A DNA stretch of 64,000 nt from Lathyrus oleraceus (taxonomy: Eukaryota > Streptophyta > Magnoliopsida > Fabales > Fabaceae), in assembly GCF_024323335.1 (NCBI RefSeq), contig NC_066583.1:414234031-414298030 (forward strand), written 5' to 3'. Under the pieces are notes generated by a model. The model was given only the letters and a program-made list of their open reading frames with translations. It did not search any database and had not been told where the DNA came from. The translations under genes and the position numbers were made by a program. Each line of letters starts with the position of its first letter. Positions within the stretch are counted from its first letter, which is position 1. Below are positions 36,839-48,521 of this stretch, piece by piece.

Positions 36839-39411
36839 TATCGCTACCGGGATTTCACAATAACGAAACCGGGACTAAAGAGATGCCAAAGAGAGGCAAA
36901 GTCAGAAGAGTCGCCACCAAATTTTATTTGTGTGCCTCTATCGGAGAGGCGAGGAGAAATAGTCGATAAAAACCTTGGAAAAAATACGTGCACGGGAAGT
37001 GCTAAACGGGTATAAAAAATCGGTCTCGCAACCGAGATTTGGGTTTGGAAGTCGGTTACGCAATGGGAAGGTATTAACACATGTTAAGTCCATGGTACTC
37101 CATGGGAACCATTTAGGTTGTTTACATACCTGGGATTTATCTATCACTGTTTTATTTTTAAAAGAATGGTGTGAAAGAGGCGGTGTTTTATTATTAGAGT
37201 GCTCGCTAAGGATTATGGCTCTTGTGTCTATGGATCAGTCATTCGGGGATGAGGAATCAAAGCTCCGTAGTTCGGAGTAGAAAATGTTTGTGTGTTGGTT
37301 GATTTTACCTTTTAGAAAAGGTTTTTCGGGATGATGCCCTAAGACACAAAAATGAGTTAGATGAGTTGTATTGTTTTTTACCTTGAATAAGAGTTTTATG
37401 AAATGAATGTTTGTGTTTATATTGCACGAAAGTCTATGGGTGGAGGTGATTATTCTAAACAACAAGCCAAGCGTCTTGCGTCCAAAATAATCAGAGTAAG
37501 GATATGAATGCTCCATTATTACTCATTCTCCACCACTTAAGGCCCGTGGCACACAATAGCAAACGTAATTATTAAGTGTTTTGAATTTGAGTATGAAAAT
37601 GCCATTTGACATTGAATTAAGGGTTTGTTTTATTTAATTAGGAAATTTGGCTTATGCAACATGATTCCAAAGTAACCGACAAGAAATTAAAGGGTCTCAT
37701 TGTAAGGTAGCCCAAGAGGAAGCATTTTATGTGCAAAAGTGACCTAAGTTAAACAAAGGATAATGGTCTTACAAACATGTCCCCATAAGATGGTGCCATG
37801 ATACCATTCTTATAACATGAATGTAAGTTACGGATGAAAATCCAACCTTTACAAAGTATCACAAAAGAGTAAAGGAAGACCTCCAAGCAAAGGTCCTAAG
37901 ATGAAATCCTCTAAGTCAAAGTTGATTAAGAGTGGAGTGAATATTTTTGGTCTTATCATTTTGTCATGTTTTTGTTGTTTTTAATGTATGATGACAATAA
38001 AATAAATAACAAGTAAATAAAGCATGCATGATGAGTTTGTACAATGATGATGATGATGAGTACTTAAATGTAAATTTCAAGGTAATAACATAAAAGTAAA
38101 TGACAAGATAAAAAATGACAATATCACAATAATAATGGTTAATGATAAACAAAATTAGTGAAGTATAATTAGTGGTTAGTAATATGTATAAAATGAACAT
38201 TTTTTAAGACTATCTCCTAGGCCAAAAAGACTTAAAATATGACACATTAAGGGATAGTTTAATATTGATGCAAAGTATTGAAGATGATTAAAAAATCAAC
38301 TAACAATAGATTTGTAACAAAGAAAGTTATGCAACCTTAAGTCCATCTATTAATATTTAAATAAAAAATGATTTATTATCTTTCTTTTGTTTTTATTCCT
38401 CTTTTATTTAGCAAGATGGTAAGAGAGAAAATAAATTAGCATAATGTAAATGATATGGTTAGATAAACAATAAACATAAACATAAAATACTTTAAATAAA
38501 GTGAACAACAAAATAGATTGCAAGAAAATAAAGTGAAATAATATAAATGTTAGAAGTTAGTAGTTAGTGAACATAAACATAAAGTAAATAAAAATGAAAA
38601 ATAAAATAAATTGCAAGGAATTAAAATGTAATAATATAAATGTTAGGAGTTAGTAGTTATTATTTAGTAACAATAAACAAATGGATTAGCAAGTTAATGT
38701 AAATGCATGGTTTCATCTATGTATCAAATGACTCAAATATGGTTATAATAGAGGCAATCTATCAATGCCTCAAAGTATCATGAATGATCTATTATTCAAC
38801 CATTAATAGGTTTGAAACATTAAAGATTTAATCAACTCTAAACAACCATGACTATGATCTAATAGAACTCATCAACCAAATAAATGTAACGACAAGTCAA
38901 CAATAAATATTTAATGATAACAAAACAAAGCAATAGTAAAGAAAGTGAACAAAAAGGTAGTAAGAGTAAGAAATCTCAAAAACAAAAGTGTGTAAACCAA
39001 AGTTAATTATTTTTTACAAGCTTTAGTCTAAACCCTCTCAAAAGATCAACCAAGAACAAACAACCATTTTCAACACAAAAACAGAACCAAAAAGTTAACA
39101 AAGTTTAAGCTAAAATCATTACCCAAAAGTGTTGAAAAAGGGTAGGTTGAAATGGTGTTGAGCTTTGATATGAAACAAAGGGTTTGGGATGAAAGTGTTT
39201 GTGGTAGAATTTTAGTGAAGGGGATGAGTTATGAGTGTTAGAGAGTGAGATGTTTTGGAGAAAAATGTGAAAGAGGACAAAAAAGTTGGTGTGGTGACTT
39301 TTTTTTAGTGAGAATTTTTTTTTGACCTAGGTTTGGAGAGGAGAGTGAATGGTACTTGGATATTACTTTTTGGGGCTAGGAAACATGAAAAATGAGGGGA
39401 AATAGTACCTC

Positions 39412-39419
39412 TATTTATA
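39412..39419 (-). promoter_or_regulatory. TATA box of D 3' LTR
   Basis: Minus-strand TATAAATAG, about 420 bp from the LTR start. In the other D LTR this box is at 48197-48204, with a second, mutated copy nearby. Confidence 0.6.
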
Positions 39420-39499
39420 GGGAAAGTAAGTGGAAAAGGGGGAGAACCAAAAAAGTACTCTGTGTAAAAAACAGAGCTACTGCTGTTGTCCTCGCAGGT

Positions 39500-39605
39500 G
39501 TAATCGATTACCCTGATTGGTGTATTCGAATAAAGGCACCAAAAATGGCCTCGAAACCTAATTTTTGCCCAGTAATCGGTTACCAAGGTTGGTGTAATCG
39601 ATTAC
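39500..39605 (-). promoter_or_regulatory. Palindrome array upstream of the D promoter (2 units)
   Basis: GTAATCGATTAC at 39500-39511, a decayed copy at 39522-39533, GTAATCGGTTAC at 39572-39583 and GTAATCGATTAC at 39594-39605. Starts are 22, 50 and 22 bp apart, a 72-bp unit with paired palindromes. The array lies about 80-190 bp upstream of the minus-strand TATA box, a position expected of transcription-factor sites. The binding factor is unknown. Confidence 0.75.
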
Positions 39606-39838
39606 ATTGTTCAAAAAATGAATTTTTGCTGTTTTGGTGGTGTTTTCTCTGGTATGAACGCCATGCCTTGAGCCCGTGCAACATGCCTTTGGTTTTGGAT
39701 GCTAATGCAAGTATGTTGATGAAATGATGAATATATATAGGGGTAATAGGGACACGGATCAGATGAAGGTTGTATGGGAGTAGGGTGATGGATCGAAAGA
39801 AAGTTATATGGGGGTAGGGTGAATTTTGGGGTATGACA

Positions 39839-41776
39839 GTTGCCCCTATTTAATTTTCTCGGACCTGAATACATGGATAATGATGACTTCCAATGTATTC
39901 AAGGAAAGATGGGATTAAATACTAATGAGAGTAACCAGAAATTCTCCCTGTCGGAGGATGATAATGTGAACATTTTAGGGATTATGCATGGTTATGATGA
40001 TTATGCATGCAATGTGATGTATGCATCCTAAGTATCTTCTTAACGATAAAAGTTTGATGTCAAAAGGCACCAAGAAAGTTGATGGAAGAAAGCTTCACTA
40101 AGGAATGAGAAAAAAAAGGGTGATCACTCCTAGTAACGACTGGGGAAAATTAATACAGTGTTCCTTAGCAATGTCTGAAACACAAAACATCTATTAGGGG
40201 TCAAACAAACAAAATCAGTGATGATTCTTAGCGAAGGCTAGAATACCTGACCCGACTGGAGATACAATTTTTCCACGAAGGTACAATGACGATTCTTAGC
40301 GATGGCTAGAATACCTGACTCGACTGGAGATACAATTTTTCTGCGAAGGTATAGTGATGATTCGTAGTGAAGGCTAGTATACCTGAAATCCTCCGGGAAG
40401 ATCAAACAACTCGGTGATGATTCTCAGCAACGGCTAGAATACCTGACTCTGCTGAGACGAATACAGATGTCAACTGACGGTTCTTAGCAATGACTAGAAC
40501 ACCTGACATCTACTGGAGAAAAATGAATTCAAGGATGATTCTCGGTTATGAATGTTTGACTTGGCTTGGGGAATGAGCCTATAATGCCTCTAGTCTGAAA
40601 AATGAGAATTCAATGACGATTCTTAACAACGGCTAAGAATACTTGACTCTGCATGGAAAAGGAAAAATGTGTTGACTTTCTAGGGATGAAGAATTAAAGT
40701 GATGTTTCTCAGCAATGGCTAGAATGCTTGATTCCTCTGGGGAAACTTGACAATGAAACGAAACAGCTTAGCAACGATTCCCAGCAACGGCTGGAATGCG
40801 TGGCTGTGCTTGGAAAATGTTTTGAGGATGGACATTGATTTTTCTTAGGGAAAATTCCTGACAACGGTTGGAAAATTCTGAACAATGACGAGTTAATTTG
40901 AGTAAGTTAAGGAGATACTTATGACGTGATGTTATGTATGCCAATGCATGTTTGGGCTTTCATGGGGAATACATGAAATGCAGGGTTTGCAAGTTATGCC
41001 AAGTATGTTAGGGCTTTGCGGTGGAGTGTATTCGGGGAATCCCAATGGTGATTGGGCTTCAAAAGGGTGATTGAGGGAAGTGTACTGACTTTCTGATACT
41101 TGAGAAATTGGAGCTCAACGTCCAAGCTAGCGCTGAATGTAATGTTTGAGAATTCCTACTGGGGGGGAGAAATGATTGGCCAAGTCCAAAGGACTGTGTG
41201 GCACCCTCGGGTTTGAAATTCCAAATTCGTTTCGGTTACGTTTAGCAAATTTTGGAAAGAAATATAATTCGATGTTGTCTCCCTTATAGTTTTTTTTTTA
41301 AAAAAAGGTCTTTTAACCGAAAATTTCCCATGTAATTTTATTTAAAAGGTCATATTTCACAGACAAAGCAGGAAAAAGTAAAAATATGGAGCACATGTGA
41401 GGGAAGTGATTTTTATTGACAAGTGGTCCCAAAAATAGGGAATTTTGTTCAAAGGAAAGCAATTCCTAAAGGAGGTGATTGTGAAAAGCAATTCCTAAAG
41501 CAATGAAACATCTCGGGTTTCCACCTAATTTTAACTCTACAATAGCCTTTATGCCTTTGGTCGTTTTGTGATCTTGCTTTCAAAAAGAGGGTGATAGGAT
41601 TGACTTGCTGGTGGACCCACATAATTGATTTTTCGGGGGATGAAGAAGGATTCCTTGCGGGATGCAGCCTCTTGCTCTTGTTAAATCCCTAATTTTTGGC
41701 TAGACCGCCCTTTCGGGTTTTCAGTCTACCGGGATGCCCATTTTTGCATAATTTTCTATTTTGAGTTTTCAACATA
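39839..41776 (-). other. Element D 3' UTR with PPT
   Basis: Inverted PPT (GTTGCCCCTATTT) directly after the LTR, then about 1.9 kb without coding sequence up to the integrase end. Contains the tandem array at 40219-40820. GGGGGGG at 41161 and T/A homopolymers near 41290 are the only other notable features. Confidence 0.78.
40219..40820 (-). repeat. Tandem array in D 3' UTR
   Basis: At least eight degenerate copies of GATGATTCTTAGCAACGGCT followed by AGAATACCTGACT (near 40219, 40289, 40358, 40415, 40475, 40616, 40697, 40774), spaced roughly 57-140 bp. It shares no sequence with the A/C/H array although it occupies the same place in the element. Confidence 0.85.
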
Positions 41777-42867
41777 TCAGACTTTCTCTCTTTTTTTTTT
41801 CTTTTTTTTAAGCATAGCATTTTTTACGGCATCCGCATTCACCAGGGATGGAAGATCTTCACCTTCCATAGTTGCAAGGATTAAGGCTCCTCCGGAGAAG
41901 ACCTTTCTTACAACATACGGGCCTTTGTAGTTTGCCGTCCATTTTCCCCTTGGGTTAGTATGGGTTGGGAGAATCTTTTTCAATACGAGGTCTTCGGCCA
42001 TTAGGCTGCGGGGGAAAACCTTTTTGTCATATGCCCCCTTGATGTGCTTTTGATAGAGTTGGCCGTGGCAGATGGATGCCAAACGCTTCTCATCAATGAG
42101 GTTTAGTTGGTCTAATCGAACTTGTACCCACTCAGACTCATCAAGCTTAACATTGGTCAAAATCCTTAAGGAAGGAATCTCTACTTCGACTGGAAAGACT
42201 GCATCCATGCCATACACATGGGAGAAAGGAGTTGCCCCACTAGAAGTGCGTACGGAAGTACGATAGCCCTGTAATGTAAACGGGAGCATTTCTGCCAATC
42301 TTTGTAGGTTTCCACCATCTTTTGCACGATCTTCTTGATGTTCTTGTTGGCTGCCTCAACAACGCCATTCATCTTAGGCCTATAAGACGATGAGTCATGG
42401 TGGTCGATCTTGAAATCTCAGCATAGCTCTTTCATCATTTTATTATTAAGGTTAGATCCATTATCAATAATGATCTTATTAGGGACCCCATAACGGCAAA
42501 TGATTTCTCTCTGGAGGAATCGAGTCACCACTTGTCTGGTAACGTTGGCGTACGAGGCTACTTCTACCCATTTTGTGAAGTAGTCAATGGCTACAAGGAT
42601 GAAGCGGTGTCCATTCGAGGAAGTTGGCTCTATGCATCTGATCACGTCAATGCGCCACATGGCGAAAGGCCAAGGTGATGTTAAGACATTGAGAGGCGTT
42701 GGCGACACATGGATCTTGTCAGCATAGATCTGGGACTTATTGCAGGTTTGGACATGGCAATGACAGTCAATCTCCATAGTCATCCAATAGTAGCCGGCCC
42801 TTAAGATTTTCTTTACCATAGTGTTCCCACTAGCATGCGTCCTAAAGGATCCTTCATGAATTTCCAT
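41777..42867 (-). pseudogene. int: Integrase of element D (broken)
   Basis: Minus strand. 42867-42418 holds the zinc-binding region (HEGSFRTHASGN; later QTCNKSQ, in which the usual Cys pair is partly lost), Asp in WRIDVIR and Asp in IIDNGSN. TGA at 42415-42417 interrupts. The Glu of VVEAANKNIKK lies at about 42355 in the same frame, then a frameshift near 42300 moves reading to the C-terminal part (42298-41777) with GPYVVRKVFSGGALIL and a lysine-rich tail. It integrates DNA in intact relatives and is inactive here. Confidence 0.83.
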
Positions 42868-42882
42868 TATAATTTGGTTTGC

Positions 42883-43711
42883 TTATTGCTTGTTCACACA
42901 TCTAAGCAAAACCAAATCATGATTTCTCTTGTATAATACCCCTCCACTTAACAAGAATTTGGATGATAGGTTCCGAAGATACTTCTTGTCGGTGATGGAC
43001 GCGTCCGCAGGGTACTCTTGGTTCTCTACGAATTTCAAGATGTCATAGAACCAAGGATGACCGTCCGCTTCGTCTTCTGCTGCCAAACAGTAAGTAGGTT
43101 CGTCCAAGTAGCTCAGGTGAAAGAATGGCGCTTCGTTCTTCCATTTAGCTTTAAACATGGATGCTAAAGTTGCCAAGGCATCAGCTAGCTGATTCTCTTC
43201 TCGAGGGATGTGGTGGAATGTAATTTCATCGAAGTAAGGGACTAGTTTCAAGACATGGTCTTTGTAAGGAATGAACTTATGATCTCTAGTATCCCAATAT
43301 CCTTTGACTTGGCTGATTACCAAGGCTGAATCTCAAGAGGCTTCCAGGATTTTGATCCTAAGATCGATAGCAGTTTCAATACCAAATATACAAGCCTCGT
43401 ATTTTGCCATATTGTTTGTACACTCAAAATATAATTTGGTGGTGAAGGGGAGGTGGAAACTAGTTGGAGAAGTGATTACTTCCCCCACGCCATTGCCATG
43501 AGCGTTAGAAGCTCCAGAAAAAACCAAAGTCCAACGGGATCCAGGCTCGGGACCTTCCTCGGGACCGGGGATGTTGTAATCCGTAATCAACATGATATCC
43601 TCGTCGGGAATTCAAAACGCATAGACTAGTAGTCCTCCAAGGGCTATTGTGCAAGATAATCGGACAATATACTCCCTTTGATGGCCTTTTGAGTGACATG
43701 TTAGATATCAT
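42883..43711 (-). pseudogene. Second (archaeal-type) RNase H of element D (broken)
   Basis: Minus strand. PGSRWTLVFSGASN, CTNNMAKYEACIFGIE, then after a TGA at about 43333 DSALVISQVKG, HIPREENQLADALATLAS. This extra RNase H is a hallmark of the Tat lineage. The first catalytic Asp (usually FDGA) is Ser (FSGA). A frameshift near 43600 separates it from the first RNase H. Confidence 0.8.
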
Positions 43712-45259
43712 ACTCAGTTAAATCCATTTGCCATCGGGGTACTCTACCGGTTAGAGTCGGCTTCTCAGAGATGTATTTGACAGGATCCATCTTAGGGATC
43801 AACAACGTTGTATGGGTGAGCATGTACTGTCTTAAACGTTTGGCAGCCCATGCTAGTGCGTAATAAGTCTTTTTAAGCATCGAATACCTACTCTCGTAAT
43901 CAGCAAACTTCTTGCTCAAGTAATATATTGCATGCTCTTTTCTACCAGTCTTGTCATGTTGTCCGATGACACATCCCATAGATCCTTCGAGAATGGTGAG
44001 ATACATGATTAATGGTCTAGAAGGTACAAGAGGAATCAACACATGAGATTCTTGCAAATACTCCTTTATTTTCTCAAATGCGTCTTGGCAATCATCGTTC
44101 AAATGATGGCTTAAACCTTTCGAAGAAGTTTGAAGATTGGATCACAAGTGGCAGTGAGGTGATATATGAACCTAGCAATGTAGTTCAACCTACCTAGGAA
44201 TCCTTGGACTTCATTCTCAATTTTGGGTACAGGCATAGCTTGTATGGCCTTTACTTTCTCGGGATCTACTTCAATGCCACGTTGGATGACGATAAAACCT
44301 AGCAATTTTCCGGATCTTATCCTAAATGTGCATTTGTTGGGATTAAGTCTCAATTTGAACTTCCTCAGCCTCTCAAACAACTTTTCTAGATTGACAAGGT
44401 GTTCCTCTTCGGTTTGAGACTTGGCTATCATGTTGTCGACGTAGACCTCAATCTCTTTGTGGATCATATCGTGAAAGAGAGTAACCATGGCTTGTTGGTA
44501 TGTGGCGCCGACGTTCTTCAATCCAAAAGGCATCGCCTTGTAGAAGAAGGTGCCCCATGGTGTTATGAAAGTGGTTTTCTCCATACCTTCTTGAGCCATG
44601 CAGATCTGGTTATAACTGGAGAAACCATCCTTAAAAGAGAAAATAGAGAATTGGGCGGTATTGTCTACTAGCACATCAATGTGTGGTAGTGGAAAGTCGT
44701 CTTTGGGACTTGCTCTATTTAGATCTCTATAATCTACGCACATTCTCACTTTGCCATCCTTCTTAGGTACAAGCACAATGTTAGTAATCCATTGAGGATA
44801 ACTGGAAACCGCTAGGAAGCCAGTGTTTAGCTATTTTTGTACCTCCTCCTTGATATTCATAGCCATATCGGGATGAGTCCTTCGTAGCCATATTGGAAAG
44901 CATTATTTTTTAAGAGGAAGGTGGTGGACCACAATGTTGGTATCAAGGTCGAGCATGTCTTGGTATGACCATGCAAACCTATCCTTGTACTCTTTCAAGA
45001 GTTCGATCAATTTTCCTTCACCTCGTCTTGTAGAGAAGAGCCGACTCGGACTTCTTTTTCTTCCTCGTCTGTCCCAAGGTTAATCACTTCCACTGATTCT
45101 TCATGCGGCTGAATGACCTTTTCCTCTTGCTTGAGCAGCCTTGCCAATTCTTCGGGGAGTTCGGCCTCTTCCTCACATTCTTCATCGGCTTGATTAATCA
45201 GGTTGTCAATGTCATATGAAACTGTAGCAAAATTATCATTGGTGGTTGTTGAGGATGAT
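43701..45259 (-). pseudogene. pol: Reverse transcriptase and RNase H of element D (broken)
   Basis: Minus strand. An acidic linker (45259-45007, DEECEEEAELPEELARLLK) starts right after the intron. The RT core is at 44776-44111: DYRDLNRASPKDDFPLPHID, FSFKDGFSSYNQ and YVDN at 44443-44432, where the second catalytic Asp of YVDD is Asn (AAC), so polymerase activity should be lost. RNase H follows in another frame (44102-43701: MGCVIGQHDKTG, YALAWAAKRLRQYM). Several frameshifts are present. Confidence 0.85.
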
Positions 45260-45517
45260 CTGCATGATTTAAGGTTCACGACTTTTATTGATATGAAAGA
45301 AAGGATGATTTGAAAAAAAAAATTAAAAGAAAATTTCCATTTTGAAAAAGGTGAATTAATAAATGAAAGACAAGGATCTCAAAATTAATTGCGAACATGA
45401 ACCTTTTTCATTAATGATTAATAAGGAAATTTGATGAGGCCCTACAAATGATTCCCCATGGGCTCGACATGGGTTCTTTTTTTGATAAAAGGGAAAGAAA
45501 ACAACATTGAAAATTAC
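45260..45517 (-). other. Ogre intron between pro and RT (element D)
   Basis: 258 bp on the minus strand with donor AT/GTAATT (from 45517 down), a T-rich tract and acceptor ATGCAG ending at 45260. Splicing here joins the protease-side frame (IPKVTLI...) to the linker before RT (SSSTTTNDNF) in phase, without gain or loss of frame. Stops in between disappear. Such an intron is established for Ogre elements. Good support from signals, phase and the 257-bp counterpart in A. Confidence 0.8.
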
Positions 45518-46416
45518 ATTTTAATCAGGGTCACTTTAGGTATTTCAATCTCGATCCATTTAATGGAACCCTTTCCATCATTCTTTGTGAAGATCAATCC
45601 GACATCTTCTTCTTCATCTTCTTCCACAACACAGATACGATTGTCATCAAGGTAACCGACGCTTGAGAAGTTTTCGGATAGCAGGAGCACTGATCCACTT
45701 GTAGCTATCGGCGCGGGCTTCTTCAAATTCTGGGAGTTATATCCTAAACCGATACGGTCCTTATTGGCAAGAAGTTCAAGCAATCTTCCACATCCTCGGG
45801 GGTGTCCATCCTTTATGATTGTCAGGGCGTCCTTAAGAGATGCCATTGGAGATTCGACATCTTTTGATTCATCCTTTGCTGGGAAAACCATTTCAACATT
45901 GATAACTTCAAAATATTGGAACGGGACTTCCCTCATCTCCCCTTCTCCTTCAATGTATCGGAAATATGCGAGGTGACTTACCACAATGTCCTCTTCACCC
46001 TCGACAATAACTGGTTTATCATCAGCTAATAATTACAATTTTTGGTGGAGCATTGAAGTGACTGCACCATATGAATGGATCCAAGGCCTTCCAAGCAGAT
46101 AATTGTAGGCTAGATAGATGTCCATTACGAAGAAAGTGATAAGGAAAGTATGGGGGCCAATCTTCATAGTCAAATTCTCCTCACCGATTAGAGTCCTCCT
46201 AGTCCCATCAAATGCTCTTACTATAAGCTCACTCGGCTTCATTATAAGTCCTTCGACAATTAGCTTAGCAAAGGAGCTCTTATGCATCACATTGAGGGAA
46301 GACCCAGTGTCTACCAAAACTCTTGATAGGGTTGTGTCCACACACTCAATAGAAATGTGGAAAGCCTTGTTATGATTCCTCCCCTTGGCGGGAAGCTCTT
46401 CATCACTGAAACCCAA
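45518..46416 (-). pseudogene. pro: Protease domain and linker of element D
   Basis: Minus strand. VDTGSSLNVM with an intact DTG at 46311-46303, then LLGRPWIHSYGA. A short break with stops lies near 46030-45985, after which the frame continues (MASLKDALTII, CGRLLELLANKDRIGLGYN) to the intron donor. Of the three Tat proteases in the window only this one keeps its catalytic triplet. Confidence 0.83.
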
Positions 46417-46455
46417 GCCTAAGCTAGTAGCGATATTGTTAACTACTCCTTCAAA

Positions 46456-47442
46456 CTAACAAACAGAGATCTCTTGCGGTACGTGAGCTGTCCTCAGAAA
46501 TTTTACCAAAGCGTCCCTATAGGCCTCCCAGGACATTAATAAAGACAACATTGAGATCTTCAAGGGTGTCTGGTTAAGCTGATCAACTACTCGATAATCA
46601 CTTTTCTTGATAATGCGTAAGAACTCGTCTACTTCATTGGAAGGTGCAGGGTCTTGTCTTTGATTCGCGCCATCAATTTGTTTGCCTTTGTCCGAAGTTG
46701 AGAGACTGACAGTTCCAATTGGAGTGAGTGTCAGTGCAAATATCCTTCCACTTCTTGTAATTCCTCTAGTGCCGGTGATATTGATCATTGGATCACTAGA
46801 CTTAAACGGTTCTTCTTGACTCTTCTAGCCATGAATGTAGACTGAGGTGTCATACACCCATGGGACTGCCTTGGTGTCAACATACGGGAATGGTGTGGGA
46901 ACTGTTATTATGATTGGAGTAACATGATTTGTTGACAAAGTTAACTGAGAGAAGTCATATGGAATTTTTAGAGGAGGGACTTCGTCGTATGGTATCTCGA
47001 AGGTAGACACATATTCTTTTGTGGGTGGGAAGTCTACCACAAAGATCCATTGGTCCATTAATTGTTGTATGACAGACTTCAATGTCCTACACTATTGCGG
47101 GTTAATCAGACAATGTTCATAGTCATTACTACAGATGGGAAAGGCATTATCCTTCATTAAAGCATTCTTGATCTCGATGAGGGGTGTTTTTAACTCGTCC
47201 ACACAGGACATCAATCTCCTTCCATTGTCAGCTTCCATCATATTCATGGCTGCATTGTTGTGACGGGGCATCGGGTTGTTATTTACATTCGGCCCCTTGG
47301 GGGAGAATATGATTGCCTTAGAATAAATAAGATCTTGAACCTTGTACTTTAATGCTTTATAATTATATATCGAATTCCCATGAGTGAAGAATGAAATTCA
47401 CAGCGGTCATTTGCATCATAACCGGGAGGAAACATTATACGG
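46456..47442 (-). pseudogene. gag: gag C-terminal part of element D (truncated)
   Basis: Minus strand, in phase with pro. Segments at 47082-46825 (IQQLMDQWIFVVDF, then VPTPFPYVDTKAVPWVYD) and 46788-46456 (ITRSGRIFA, then EVDEFLRIIKKSDYRVVDQLNQTP) match the C-terminal gag of A and F. The capsid core and zinc knuckle are absent. At about 47442 the coding remnant abuts LTR sequence, the edge of a deletion. Confidence 0.8.
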
Positions 47443-48164
47443 AATGAAAAGTAAAATAAATTGCAAGGAACTAAAGTGCAATAATATAAATGTTCGGAGT
47501 TAGTAGTTAGTAGTTAGTAACAATAAGAAAATGAATTAACAAGTTAATGTAAAGGCATGGTTTCATATATGTATCAAATGACTCAAATATGGTTGAAATA
47601 GAGGAAATCTATCAATGCCTTAAAGTATCATGAATGATCTATTGATCAACCATTAATAGGTTTGAAACATTGAAGATTTAATCAACTCTAAACAACCATG
47701 GCCATGATCTAATAGAACTCATCAACCAAATAAATGTAACAACAAGTCAACAATAAATATTTAATGATAACAAAACAAAGCAATAGTAAAGAAAGTGAAC
47801 AAAAAGGTAGTAAGAGTAAGAAATCTCAAAAACAAAAATGTGTAAACCAAAGTTAATCATTTTTTACAAGCTTGAGTCTAAACCTTCTCAAAAGATCAAC
47901 CAAGAACAAACAACCATTTTCAACACAAAAACAGAACCAAAAAGTTAACAAAGTTTAAGCTAAAATCATTATCCAAAAATGTTGAAAAAGGGTAGGCTGA
48001 AATGGTGTTGAGCTTAGATATGAAGCAAAGGGTTTGGGATGAAAGTGTTTATGATAGAATTTTAGTGAAGAGGATGAGTTATGAGTGTTAGAGAGTGAGA
48101 TGTTTTGGAAAAAATATGTGAAAGAGGACAAAAAAGTTGGTGTGGTGACTTTTTTTTAGTGAGA

Positions 48165-48265
48165 AATGAGGGGAAAATGAGGGGAAATAGTACCTCTATT
48201 TATAGTACCTCTATTGGGGGCTAGGAAGCATGAAAAATGAGGGGAAATAGTACCTCTATTCATAG
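48165..48265 (-). repeat. Duplicated TATA segment in D 5' LTR
   Basis: ATGAGGGGAAATAGTACCTCTAT occurs twice here, once with TATAAATA intact (48197-48204, minus) and once with the box changed (ATTCATAG). The other D LTR has one copy. The two LTRs were identical at insertion, so this arose afterwards. Confidence 0.75.
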
Positions 48266-48343
48266 GGAAAGTAGGCGGAAAAGGGGGTGAACCAAAAAGT
48301 ACTATGTGTAAAAAACAAAGTTATTGCTGTTGTCCTCGCAGGT

Positions 48344-48521
48344 GTAATCGATTACCCTGATTGGTGTAATCGATTACAGACACCAAAAATGGCTTGGGAG
48401 CCTAATTTTTGCCTAGTAATCAATTACCCTGATTGGTGTAATCTATTACAGGCACCAAAAATGGCTTGGAAACCTGATTTTTACCCAGTAATCGATTACC
48501 AAGGTTGGTGTAATCGATTAC
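48344..48521 (-). promoter_or_regulatory. Palindrome array upstream of the D promoter (3 units)
   Basis: GTAATCGATTAC or one-base variants start at 48344, 48366, 48416, 48438, 48488 and 48510: spacing 22, 50, 22, 50, 22 bp. Each 72-bp unit also contains CACCAAAAATGGC. Four of six palindromes are perfect. One unit more than in the other LTR (39500-39605). Confidence 0.8.

Larger units (their letters stand above)
36839..39838 (-). mobile_element. Element D: 3' LTR (complete)
   Basis: 3,000 bp, ending at 39838 with inverted TGTCATACCCC and followed by the inverted PPT (AAATAGGGGCAAC). U5 contains an inverted TGGCGACTCT (36907-36916). TATA box at 39412-39419. Four GTAATCGATTAC-type palindromes lie upstream of it (39500-39605). 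The middle (about 37950-38950) is very AT-rich. Confidence 0.88.
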
